From Paenibacillus phytohabitans (GTDB lineage: Bacteria; Bacillota; Bacilli; Paenibacillales; Paenibacillaceae): a stretch of 33,060 nt of DNA. Within the stretch, counting starts at the first letter, position 1; every line of letters begins with the position of its first letter. The notes under the pieces were generated by a model. It saw only the letters and a program-made list of their open reading frames with translations, was not told where the DNA came from and made no database searches. The translations under genes and the position numbers were made by a program. Positions 24,319 through 32,215 of this stretch are shown here, one piece after another. The stretch is taken from assembly GCF_013141775.1 (NCBI RefSeq), contig NZ_WHOB01000074.1, forward strand, positions 1 through 33,060. Direction: 5' to 3'.

Positions 24319-25134
24319 ATGTTGGGGAAAGTAATCGGTAAAGGCCGGACTGCGGAAGTTATGGAGTATGGCGAAGGAACGATTCTTAAGCTCTATCTGA
24401 ATGAGGTGCCGGAGCATCATGTGGACTGGGAATACCACATCAGTACCTATGCCTATGAACAGGGAGTGCGTACCCCGCGGCCGGTTGAGCTTGCTGCGGA
24501 AGAAGGCAGAAAGGGCATTGTGTTTCAGCAGATTCATGGCTCCCCGCTGCTGAAGCTGATGGGTGCCAAGCCGTGGCTAATTGCCAGCTACGCCAAGCAG
24601 ATGGCGGCTCTGCAATACAGCCTCCATCAGCTTGCAGGCCCGGGTGAAGCCGGAGAACAGAAAAAACGGCTGAAGCAGAATGTTATTGCCGCCCCCATGC
24701 TTAATATGGAAGAGAAGGCACCTATTCTATCTCAGCTGGAGCTGCTTCCAGGCGGGAATAAGCTATGTCATGGTGATTTCCATCCGGACAATGTGCTGAT
24801 GGACGGACAGCTGTGGGTTATCGACTGGATGACTGCCGGTTCAGGAGATCCTGCAGCAGATGCTGCACGGTCCATAGTCATGTTCAGTATAGGAGCCATG
24901 CCCAAACATGCCTCCCTGTTCACCAAAGTGTTCTTAGGCTTCGCCAGAAAGCGGATGACGAGTCAATATACTCGTGAATATATGAGACTATCAGGGGTAT
25001 CCCGGGCAGATATTGAAGCTTGGATACTGCCGGTCGCGGCTGCACGGCTGGTGGAGTGGCTTCCGGTATCAGAGAAGGAGCAGCTGGTCCGCGAAATCCG
25101 CAAGCGCTTGAGATCACTGCCTTCAGCCCGATAA
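24319..25134 (+). CDS. Aminoglycoside phosphotransferase family kinase
   Basis: The protein has 271 residues of the APH/choline kinase fold: glycine-rich start GKVIGKGRTAEVMEYGEGTILKL, catalytic HGDFHPDN (H151, D153, N158) and metal-binding D169 in VIDW. It probably phosphorylates a small hydroxyl substrate; the family includes resistance enzymes and many metabolic kinases, and no resistance role is indicated here. The ribosome site is AAAGGAAG. It sits 17 bases after the monooxygenase-like gene. Confidence 0.88.
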   Translation: MLGKVIGKGRTAEVMEYGEGTILKLYLNEVPEHHVDWEYHISTYAYEQGVRTPRPVELAAEEGRKGIVFQQIHGSPLLKLMGAKPWLIASYAKQMAALQYSLHQLAGPGEAGEQKKRLKQNVIAAPMLNMEEKAPILSQLELLPGGNKLCHGDFHPDNVLMDGQLWVIDWMTAGSGDPAADAARSIVMFSIGAMPKHASLFTKVFLGFARKRMTSQYTREYMRLSGVSRADIEAWILPVAAARLVEWLPVSEKEQLVREIRKRLRSLPSAR

Positions 25135-25161
25135 CCATTCATAGAGAAAGCAGGTGAGCTT

Positions 25162-25707
25162 ATGAATACATACATCGCACTGCTGCGCGGAATTAATGTC
25201 GGCGGCAACAAGTTGATCAAAATGCAGGAGCTTAAGGCGATGTTCGGGGAGCTTCAGTATGCGAATGTACGGACGTATATCCAGAGCGGCAACGTGGTAT
25301 TTGAGAGTGAAGAGGCTTCCGGCGCAGGGCTTGCCGAAGTGATCAGCCAGCGTATCCGGGAGACCTTCGGCTTCGAGGTCTCTGTGATCCTCCGTTCCGT
25401 GGAGGAGCTGGAAGCGGTCATTGCCGGCAATCCGTTCCCGCTGACAGAGCCGGAGGAATTCAAACGCCTGTATGTCTCATTTCTGGCTGACGAGCCTTCG
25501 GCTGAAGCGCTGGAGAAGGTTCGTCCCTATGAGGATGGGGCGGATCAGGTACGGGTTATCGGCAAAGAAATGTACACTTACTATGAGGTGAGTGTAAGCG
25601 AATCGCCGCTGTTCAAAGTGCAGTTTGACAAGCTGCTGGGCACGAATCTCACCGCACGCAACTGGAATACCCTCGGTAAGGTGACGGCGCTGGCCCGCAA
25701 GCCGTAG
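25162..25707 (+). CDS. DUF1697 family protein
   Basis: The protein has 181 residues with the DUF1697 opening YIALLRGINVGGNKLIKMQELK, the IQSGNVVFES segment and the closing TARNWNTLGKV. The family is widespread in bacteria and has no established biochemical activity. The protein is soluble, with no signal peptide. The ribosome site is AGGTGA. It is the last gene of the run and is followed by a terminator at 25750. Confidence 0.93.
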   Translation: MNTYIALLRGINVGGNKLIKMQELKAMFGELQYANVRTYIQSGNVVFESEEASGAGLAEVISQRIRETFGFEVSVILRSVEELEAVIAGNPFPLTEPEEFKRLYVSFLADEPSAEALEKVRPYEDGADQVRVIGKEMYTYYEVSVSESPLFKVQFDKLLGTNLTARNWNTLGKVTALARKP

Positions 25708-25749
25708 GTAAGATTAGCTTAAGAATATTGCCCTGTGTGCTTTATGTAT

Positions 25750-25807
25750 ACCCCCGCATCCGTTCTCTAGAGTGCTGCTCAGGCAGCATGGACGGCTAAG
25801 CGGGGGT
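25750..25807 (+). terminator. Terminator after DUF1697
   Basis: ACCCCCGC pairs with GCGGGGGT at the base. Inside are partial pairs ATCCGT/ACGG and a GCTGC/GCAGC hairpin. GTTT follows, so the T tract is short. Confidence 0.7.
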
Positions 25808-25835
25808 GTTTGCCGTTCCCCTTTATACAGTACCG

Positions 25836-25853
25836 TTTCAGCAAACATTCAGC
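25836..25853 (+). promoter_or_regulatory. Direct-repeat box upstream of GT39, shared with the response regulator operon
   Basis: TTTCAGCAAACATTCAGC contains TTCAGC twice with an 11-base period, as expected for tandem OmpR-family monomers. The same motif with two changes lies upstream of the response regulator (32951-32968, minus strand). It lies about 115 bases before the GT39 start codon. A weak -10 (TAATAC, 25887-25892) follows. Confidence 0.55.
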
Positions 25854-25968
25854 CAGTATTCATTATGAGTTAAGGTAAGGATGCAATAATACACCTATAC
25901 AAAGACAAGGCCGGTCAACAAGGCGTCTTACCGGATGTCAAGAAGAACGGATTGGAGCGGGTGAATCT

Positions 25969-28152
25969 ATGAAATGGTTAAAAAGGCTGGGTTCCGACGT
26001 CGTCTTGCTGGGTATTCTGCTGCTGGCGGCAGTTCTGTACGGCTATGGAATCTGGAATGATCAATATGTCAATACGTACTACACTACGGCAGTAGGGAGC
26101 ATGCTGCAGAGTTTCCATAACTTCTTCTTCGCCTCACTTGACTCTGCCGGATCCGTAACTGTCGATAAGCCGCCGGTAACGTTCTGGCTGCAGACCCTAA
26201 GTGCGCTGATCTTTGGCCTGCATGGCTGGAGTGTCATTCTGCCGCAGGCACTGGGCGGTGTAGGGTCGGTCTTAATCGTCTATCTGCTGGTGAAGCCTAA
26301 TTTTGGAAAAGCCGCTGCACGGCTCGCTGCCCTGGCTATGGCGGCTACACCGGTAGCAGCTGCAGTGAGCCGCACGAACAATATTGATGCGCTGCTGGTA
26401 TTTACTTTGCTGCTGGCGGCATGGTTTCTGTTCAGGGGCATCAGAACCGGCCGGATGGGCAGCTTACTGGCTGCATTCGGGCTGATTGGTGTAGCCTTCA
26501 ATGAGAAGATGCTGCAGGCCTATATGGTTGTTCCGGCATTCTATCTCTTCTATATTCTGGCGGCCAAGGTCAACTGGAAGAAGAAAACCGGGATTCTGGC
26601 CGCCTGCACCGCAGTACTGCTGGCGGTTTCGCTCTCATGGGCGGTAATTGTTGATTCCATACCGGCGGACAAACGTCCTTATATCGGAAGCAGCGGCACC
26701 AACTCTGTACTTAATCTGGCTTTTGGCTATAACGGGGTCTCCCGTTTAACCGGTGACCGCAGTACGGGCGGCAGCGGAAGCGGCGGCGGTTTTGGCGGCG
26801 GCGGAATGCCCGCAATGAACGGGCAGATGCCGGAGTTTGGCGGTGAAATGCCGGCGTTGAATGGAGACGGCGGATCGTTCAGCGGAAATCAGCAGGGACA
26901 AGACTTGCCTACGGGGATAAGCGGCGATGATCAGGGCGGCGGCAGCGGTGGCGGAACAGCCGGGGCTGCAGACGGCGGAGGCCGGGGAACGGCTCCTGGT
27001 CAGGCTGACGGAATGCAGGGGCAGGATGGAGGAGGCAGAACGGGCGGAGGCGGACGTCAGTCGGGTGATTGGGGCGGCGGGGACGGCGGCCAAGGCGGAC
27101 GGGGCGGAATGAGCGGCGGGGGTGGCGCTGGCGGGATGTTTAATACCGGTACCGCCGGCCCGCTGCGGCTGTTCCAGTCCGAGTTATCCGGCCAAGCCAG
27201 CTGGCTGCTGCCGTTCGTGTTATTCGGCTGCATCGGGATTTTTGCCAGCCTGCGCCGGAAGAACTTCACCCGGAAGCATAAGGAGGCCTTGTTCTGGCTT
27301 GCCTGGCTGGTGCCGGTCATGGGCTTCTTCAGCATCGCCGGCTTCTTCCACCAGTATTATCTGATCATGATGGCTCCGCCGGTTGCGGCGCTGGCAGGTG
27401 CAGGGTGGTCACAGCTCTGGAGCTATTACAAGGAACGTGCGGTCTGGCTGTCCTGGCTGCTTCCGGCAGCGGTACTCGCAACAACGGTGCTCGAGGTATA
27501 TATTATCCATCCGTATGACGATACCATCGGCAGCGGCTGGTCCATTGTTGTCCTGGCAGCGGGTGTTGCAGCTTCCGTAGTGCTGCTCATCCTGCGGCTG
27601 CTGAAAGTCAGCGCAAATAAGCAATCCTTATTGCATGCCGCTGCTGTAACAGGACTTCTCGTTCTGCTGATTGGTCCGCTCTACTGGGCTTTTACACCGA
27701 TAACGTACGGCAATAACAGCATGACTCCGGCAGCGGGCCCGGACAGCAGCAGTGCTGGCGGCATGGGCGGCAGGAATAGTGCTACAGGAGTTAATGAGAA
27801 TCTGCTGGCCTATCTTAAAGAAAACAATACCGGCGAGAAATACCTGTTCGCAGCTATGGATTATGGAACGGCAGGTGCTTATATTATCGACGAGGGCGAA
27901 TCGGTGGTTATCCTTAACGGATTCAACGCATCAGACGTTCCCTATACCACAGAGACTTTGAAGGCGCTCGTAGAGAGCGGCCAGGTGAAATACTTCCTGG
28001 TCAGCAGCGGCGGTATGGGCGGCGGGCGCGGAGGCGGCAGCTCGGAAATTACATCCTGGATCACTGAGAACGGGACGGAGATTCCGTCCGCAGACTGGCA
28101 GGGAACATCAGGGGGCGCTGGCGGAACACTATACGAGGTCACGCTTAACTAA
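25969..28152 (+). CDS. GT39-type membrane glycosyltransferase with Gly-rich insertion
   Basis: This 727-residue protein resembles B. subtilis YkcB. An N-terminal membrane core has the lumenal loop NTYYTTAV...SLDSAGSVTVDKPPV (35-70) and about eight helices. Residues 265-395 are a low-complexity stretch rich in Gly with Asn, Gln, Met and Asp, on the outer face. More helices follow, then an outer C-terminal domain from about 600 (NENLLAYLKENNTGEKYLFAAM, VVILNGF) with further Gly runs. GT39 proteins use a polyprenyl-phosphate sugar to decorate outside targets. The ribosome site is GGAGCGGGTGA. The GT2 gene follows after 30 bases, matching ykcB-ykcC order. Confidence 0.9.
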   Translation: MKWLKRLGSDVVLLGILLLAAVLYGYGIWNDQYVNTYYTTAVGSMLQSFHNFFFASLDSAGSVTVDKPPVTFWLQTLSALIFGLHGWSVILPQALGGVGSVLIVYLLVKPNFGKAAARLAALAMAATPVAAAVSRTNNIDALLVFTLLLAAWFLFRGIRTGRMGSLLAAFGLIGVAFNEKMLQAYMVVPAFYLFYILAAKVNWKKKTGILAACTAVLLAVSLSWAVIVDSIPADKRPYIGSSGTNSVLNLAFGYNGVSRLTGDRSTGGSGSGGGFGGGGMPAMNGQMPEFGGEMPALNGDGGSFSGNQQGQDLPTGISGDDQGGGSGGGTAGAADGGGRGTAPGQADGMQGQDGGGRTGGGGRQSGDWGGGDGGQGGRGGMSGGGGAGGMFNTGTAGPLRLFQSELSGQASWLLPFVLFGCIGIFASLRRKNFTRKHKEALFWLAWLVPVMGFFSIAGFFHQYYLIMMAPPVAALAGAGWSQLWSYYKERAVWLSWLLPAAVLATTVLEVYIIHPYDDTIGSGWSIVVLAAGVAASVVLLILRLLKVSANKQSLLHAAAVTGLLVLLIGPLYWAFTPITYGNNSMTPAAGPDSSSAGGMGGRNSATGVNENLLAYLKENNTGEKYLFAAMDYGTAGAYIIDEGESVVILNGFNASDVPYTTETLKALVESGQVKYFLVSSGGMGGGRGGGSSEITSWITENGTEIPSADWQGTSGGAGGTLYEVTLN

Positions 28153-28182
28153 GTAACTACATCATTTGAGGAGGAGCTGCCC

Positions 28183-29166
28183 ATGAGCACCCAAGTGCGC
28201 TATTCCATAATTATACCGATGTTCAATGAAGAGGAAGTGATTCAGGAGACGTACCGGCGGATCAAGAAAGTAATGGGAGCAACAGGGGAGTCCTATGAGC
28301 TGCTCTTCGTCAATGACGGCAGTACGGACAACTGTGCGCAGATGATCGAGGAGTACAGCTACTGGGATGAAAGTGTGAAGCTGATTGACCTGTCCCGTAA
28401 TTTCGGCCATCAGATTGCTATTACAGCAGGGATGGATTATGCGCTTGGAGATGCCGTGGTTATTATCGATGCGGATCTGCAGGACCCTCCGGAACTGATT
28501 CTGGATATGATTGCCGAGTGGAAAAAAGGCTACGAGGTCGTCTACGCCAAGCGTATCAAACGAAACGGGGAGTCCCTGTTCAAAAAATGGACGGCAGCCC
28601 TCTTTTACCGGATACTCCGCTATTCGACAGATATCTCTATCCCGGTTGATACCGGTGATTTCCGGCTGATTGACCGCAAGGTATGCGATGAGCTGAAACG
28701 TCTGCCGGAGAAAAACCGTTTCGTCCGCGGACTGGTAAGCTGGGTGGGCTTCCGCCAGAAGGCGCTTGAATATGAGCGTGATGAACGCCTGGCGGGCGAA
28801 ACCAAATATCCGCTGAAACGCATGATTAAGCTGTCACTGGACGGTATCACCTCCTTCTCCTACAAACCGCTGAAGCTGGCGGGCTATCTGGGAGCACTGC
28901 TGTCCGCATCCGGCTTTCTGTACCTTATGTATGTGCTCTACCTGGCGCTCTTTACGGACGAGGCCGTTAAGGGCTGGGCGTCGATGATCGGGATTACGCT
29001 AACCTTCAACGGATTTGTGCTGATCATGCTGGGCGTGCTGGGCGAGTATGTCGGCCGGATTTACGATGAGTCTAAGGGACGTCCGCTCTACATTGTTCAG
29101 GAGTTCTATGGCGGCAAGAAGCAGCAGAGTGCACAGAAGCACAGAGTAGCCCATCTCAACAAATAA
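28183..29166 (+). CDS. GT2 polyprenyl-phosphate glycosyltransferase (YkcC/DPM type)
   Basis: This 327-residue protein has a GT-A domain (SIIIPMFNEEEVI, NDGSTDN 44-50, DADLQDPPE 96-104, acidic and arginine motifs DTGDFRLIDRKV) followed by two membrane helices near 235-255 and 268-290. The likely role is to transfer a sugar from a nucleotide donor to undecaprenyl phosphate on the inner face; the neighbouring GT39 enzyme would then use it outside. The sugar cannot be deduced. The ribosome site is GAGGAGG. Its C-terminal tail is basic. Confidence 0.92.
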   Translation: MSTQVRYSIIIPMFNEEEVIQETYRRIKKVMGATGESYELLFVNDGSTDNCAQMIEEYSYWDESVKLIDLSRNFGHQIAITAGMDYALGDAVVIIDADLQDPPELILDMIAEWKKGYEVVYAKRIKRNGESLFKKWTAALFYRILRYSTDISIPVDTGDFRLIDRKVCDELKRLPEKNRFVRGLVSWVGFRQKALEYERDERLAGETKYPLKRMIKLSLDGITSFSYKPLKLAGYLGALLSASGFLYLMYVLYLALFTDEAVKGWASMIGITLTFNGFVLIMLGVLGEYVGRIYDESKGRPLYIVQEFYGGKKQQSAQKHRVAHLNK

Positions 29167-29188
29167 CGGACGGCTGCGCGGGCGATTA

Positions 29189-29230
29189 CGATTACGGCAA
29201 GCGAACCGTGATCGTCCGGAGCAGTTTTTT
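29189..29230 (+). terminator. Probable terminator after the GT operon
   Basis: CGATTACGG (29189-29197) pairs with CCGTGATCG (29206-29214) with one wobble, and six T follow at 29225-29230. The ten-base gap before the T tract lowers confidence. Confidence 0.55.
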
Positions 29231-29268
29231 GCTGCGGCTGGCCTGGAGCATTATCGTTAACGCCTGGA

Positions 29269-29306
29269 CCCCCGAACCCCCCGAACCCCCCGAACCCCTG
29301 AACCCC
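29269..29306 (-). other. Potential G-quadruplex
   Basis: The minus strand has five G tracts of 4, 4, 6, 6 and 5 bases with loops TTCA, TTC, TTC and TTC, which meets the usual four-tract rule with short loops. It is intergenic, about 40 bases beyond the GT2 terminator. Confidence 0.7.
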
Positions 29307-29349
29307 AAAGCCTCCTAAGCTCAACGCCCCGTTATAGCGCCCGGCTCAA

Positions 29350-29530
29350 GAAATCCTGCATAAAATACAACAATCCAAAGACATTTACCCGGAAAAATCG
29401 GAAATCCTGCACGAAATGCAACAATTTAGCGCGCTGGAGCCTCGATGGCGCTGAAATGTTGTATTTTCTGCAGCAATATTTACTTTGTGGGGTTCCTGAG
29501 CTGGAAATCCTGCATTTAGTACAACAATCC
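29350..29530. repeat. Four copies of a CCTGCA...CAACAA repeat family
   Basis: Three direct copies (29350-29376, 29401-29427, 29503-29530) share AAATCCTGCA, then a variable A/T core, then CAACAAT. One inverted copy (29453-29480) reads as TGTTGTATTTTCTGCAGC. Copy two and the inverted copy, with AGCGC/GCGCT (29428-29452) between them, form a long imperfect hairpin. The element looks like a dispersed palindromic unit that has multiplied. There is no open reading frame. Confidence 0.75.
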
Positions 29531-29675
29531 GCAGTTTGGATAGGCTGCAGCAGACTCTGTTGCGTTTAGCGTTTCTCGGATAAAGGTGTTTGTTCAAGGC
29601 TTGCACACTCAGTAGCGGGTATCTGCCAACAATAGCCTGGCTAGGCTAGCTGATTCTTCTCCCTTATAACAAAAA

Positions 29676-29716
29676 AACGACCCGCCCCTCATCCATGATG
29701 AAGGCGGGTTGTTTAT
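29676..29716. terminator. Bidirectional terminator
   Basis: ACCCGCC (29680-29686) pairs with GGCGGGT (29703-29709), with an inner TCAT/ATGA helix. Seven A on the left give a U tract for the minus-strand flavoprotein gene. Confidence 0.85.
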
Positions 29717-29752
29717 GCATTTTTTATTGGGAATATTATTAGTCTGTGTGAA

Positions 29753-30319
29753 TTAAGCCTTCAGCAAGTCGTGATCAACATACCGCGCACCGTTCAGCTC
29801 ACTGATAACATTAACCGCAACCTTGGCACCGTCTCCGGCAGTAATAATACCGTGCACACTCACACCGGCAACTGTTCCTGCTGCCCAGATGCCGTCAATG
29901 TTGGTTTTGCCTTCTGCAGTAGCCGCAACAACCGTCTTGATTCTTGGCTCCGTGCCATCCTTGGTTTCCACTCCGGCCTTGGCGGCCAGATCAGTCAGTA
30001 CCCCTGTAGCCAGAATAACATGCTTGGCCTCGTAAGCAGCTCCGCTCTCGGTCTCAATTACGAACCCTTCACCGCTTGCGCTCAATCCGGTAGCCTGCTC
30101 AGCGACCAGCTCGGCTCCGAATTTCACGGCCTGCTTATGTCCGGTCTCTACGAGGTCGGGTCCGCCGATTTCGCTGATTCCGTAAAAGTTCTCATACCAG
30201 CCTCTGCGGGTCATGCCTTTGTCATTGTCAATCAGCAGTGTTTTTTTGCCCGCCTTGGCGGCGAACAATGCGGCACTTGCCCCGGCAGGACCGGCGCCGA
30301 TAATAGCGATTTCGTACAT
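29753..30319 (-). CDS. Short FAD-binding oxidoreductase (thioredoxin-reductase-like)
   Basis: This 188-residue protein starts with the FAD motif IAIIGAGPAGASAALFAAKAG (G8-G13) and has ILATGV near residue 105 and a C-terminal GIWAAGTVAG FAD motif. It matches the FAD half of thioredoxin reductase, but the NADPH domain with the CxxC is missing; a full enzyme is about 310 residues. It may be a stand-alone FAD protein acting with a partner or on quinones. The gene is intact with an AGGAGG site, so it does not look like decay. Upstream are two 67-bp leader modules. Confidence 0.85.
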   Translation of the reverse strand: MYEIAIIGAGPAGASAALFAAKAGKKTLLIDNDKGMTRRGWYENFYGISEIGGPDLVETGHKQAVKFGAELVAEQATGLSASGEGFVIETESGAAYEAKHVILATGVLTDLAAKAGVETKDGTEPRIKTVVAATAEGKTNIDGIWAAGTVAGVSVHGIITAGDGAKVAVNVISELNGARYVDHDLLKA

Positions 30320-30335
30320 GATGTAACCTCCTAAA

Positions 30336-30476
30336 AGTTTTGTTGTAGCCCATACTCCGTGAATCCGCCTCGTACAAAACTCGCATCGGAAGCATAGGCT
30401 TAAGTTTTGTTGTAGCCCATACTCCGTGGATTCGCCTCGTACAAAACTCGCACCGGAAGCATGGGCTTAAGTTTTG
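30336..30476 (-). repeat. Two tandem 67-bp modules in the flavoprotein leader
   Basis: Units begin at 30336, 30403 and (partial) 30470, with an exact period of 67 bases and few differences. On the minus strand each can form a stem from AGCCCATGCTTC (or AGCCTATGCTTC) with GAGTATGGGCT. Each also has GAGTTTTGTAC opposite CAACAAAACTT. The last copy ends directly next to the AGGAGG ribosome site. Confidence 0.8.
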
Positions 30477-30544
30477 TTAGCCATGCTCAATGAGGACAGC
30501 TATTTCTTCTGCTTACTATTATATCGTTAATTACAGGTCATTAG

Positions 30545-32215
30545 CTAATCCGGCAGGCAGGGGAGAGAGACTTGGAAGATTGTGAATTCACCAGGAGTGC
30601 TGGTTACAGTAATCTCTCCTTGATGCGCCTCCACGATTGACTTGGTAATGGATAATCCGAGCCCCGAGCCGCCGTACTTTCTGGTGCGGGATGAATCACT
30701 GCGGTAGAACCGGTCGAAGACATGCGGGAGATGTCCGGCAGCAATACCGGAGCCGTTGTCCTTCACAGTCAGAACAGCCCATGTTCCTCTGGCATGCAGC
30801 GAGACTTGTACCGCTCCGGATTCCGCATCCGTATGCTGCACGGCGTTATGGAATAGATTAAGAATAACCTGCTTTATTTTGTCAGCATCCACAGGGCCGC
30901 GTACGCCATAAGAAATATCGAAGTTCACCTTCCGTTTACCGGCCAGCACCAGCAGCTGCGGCTGCATCTCGTCAATCATCTCACCGAGCAGCAGATTCTT
31001 GACCCGCAGCTGCGGAGCACCATCCATACGGGCGAGCAGCAGCAGATCCTCCACCAGTTTGTTGATGCGTTTGGCCTCTCCATGCATGCTGTTGAGCGCG
31101 CTATAGAGCTGGTCCCGGTTATCGGCTGCTCCCCGGAGCAGTACCTCCAGGAATCCGTATATTGAGGTCAGCGGGGTTCTTAGCTCGTGGGATGCATCTG
31201 CCGCGAACCGGCGCATCTGTTCTTTGGCCTCACGTTCATTGTGAAAAGAAATCTCCAGACGCTCCAGCATTCCGTTGAAGGACTGGGAGAGCTTGTCGAC
31301 CTCAAGCTGTCCCTGATCTACAGGGAAGCGCACATCGAGATTGCCGGCGTCGATGCTTTGGGCGGATTCCCCCATCTTGGACAAGGGAATCAGCGTTTTG
31401 CGCAGCGCGGGCAGGTACAGGAATAGTCCGGCCAGCAGTGCGACTACCGATAACGCGCCAAAAATCAGCAGCTGCTGCATAATCACATCTCTCAGGGGGC
31501 CGGTTTCTACGCTCATTTGCAGCAACAATTTAGTAGCACCCGGCCTGCCAAGGTTCATGAAGACAGCCAGATGCTCGTTGCCGTCTGCTGCGGTAATCAG
31601 CCTGTATTTCCCGGTAGCCTTATCGGAGGCCTGCTTCAGCAGGCTGTTATATTCCCCGTTGCTCATTCTTGGTGCTGCTGACGCAGACAGGGTTTCTTCC
31701 TGCAGATCCTTGAAGGTACCGTCTGAGCTGTATATGGCTATCGTAGTATGAGCATCAAGCAGCAGCGGGCGGCGGTCTCCGTAGAACCGCTTGTTGTCAG
31801 GGCTCATGTTGGTGTTATTCCCGGCATTGTCAGCCCCGCCGGGAGTTCCGCTCTGGGGGCTGCTGTTCTGGCCCGGATTCATACTGGCGGTATTGCCGGG
31901 AGCATAGGTGCCGCCAGAAGTTCCGTTTGCTGCTCCCCTCTGGGTGCTGTCTCCGGCACTGTTGTTCTCGACTGCCGGGTTGTTCAGCGGATTATTAAGA
32001 TTAATGTAATAGAATTCGCGCGGCACGGAGCGCATCTGGGTCTCCATCGCCTCCGCGCGGTTGCTGTAGATGAAATTCCGCATCAGAGCATACTGGAGTA
32101 CGCCGATCAGAATCAGCAATACGGACAGGATTAACAGTGAGGTAGCCAGCAGCTGTTTGCGCAGGGATCGCGGTGCCTGCAGTTTGCTGAAGAAGCCCCG
32201 GGTCCGGGCAATCAT
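30545..32215 (-). CDS. Sensor histidine kinase with Asn/Gly-rich outer linker
   Basis: The protein has 556 residues: TM1 about 22-44, extracytoplasmic sensor 45-247, TM2 about 248-270, HAMP about 271-325, HisKA with H343 in SHELRTPL, then the ATP domain (HNAVQH, DNGSGI, DRFYRSDSSRTRKYGGSGLGL). Residues 72-143 of the sensor are low complexity, rich in Asn, Gly, Ser and Pro, which is unusual for a folded sensor. The rest of the sensor (about 144-245) looks folded. Its ATG overlaps the response regulator stop (ATGA), so the pair is co-translated. The signal is unknown. Confidence 0.93.
   Translation of the reverse strand: MIARTRGFFSKLQAPRSLRKQLLATSLLILSVLLILIGVLQYALMRNFIYSNRAEAMETQMRSVPREFYYINLNNPLNNPAVENNSAGDSTQRGAANGTSGGTYAPGNTASMNPGQNSSPQSGTPGGADNAGNNTNMSPDNKRFYGDRRPLLLDAHTTIAIYSSDGTFKDLQEETLSASAAPRMSNGEYNSLLKQASDKATGKYRLITAADGNEHLAVFMNLGRPGATKLLLQMSVETGPLRDVIMQQLLIFGALSVVALLAGLFLYLPALRKTLIPLSKMGESAQSIDAGNLDVRFPVDQGQLEVDKLSQSFNGMLERLEISFHNEREAKEQMRRFAADASHELRTPLTSIYGFLEVLLRGAADNRDQLYSALNSMHGEAKRINKLVEDLLLLARMDGAPQLRVKNLLLGEMIDEMQPQLLVLAGKRKVNFDISYGVRGPVDADKIKQVILNLFHNAVQHTDAESGAVQVSLHARGTWAVLTVKDNGSGIAAGHLPHVFDRFYRSDSSRTRKYGGSGLGLSITKSIVEAHQGEITVTSTPGEFTIFQVSLPCLPD

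Noticed and set aside
24319..25134. Antibiotic resistance gene
   Set aside because: The APH fold alone is common in metabolic kinases; no resistance subfamily motif or mobile context is present.
29106..29324. 72-residue Gly/Phe-rich frame on the minus strand
   Set aside because: It starts at a TTG without a ribosome site, its repeats are the C-tract sequence read through, and it runs into the GT2 gene.
30336..30476. T-box leader
   Set aside because: There is no T-box core sequence, specifier loop or antiterminator, and the downstream gene is not an amino acid or tRNA-ligase gene.
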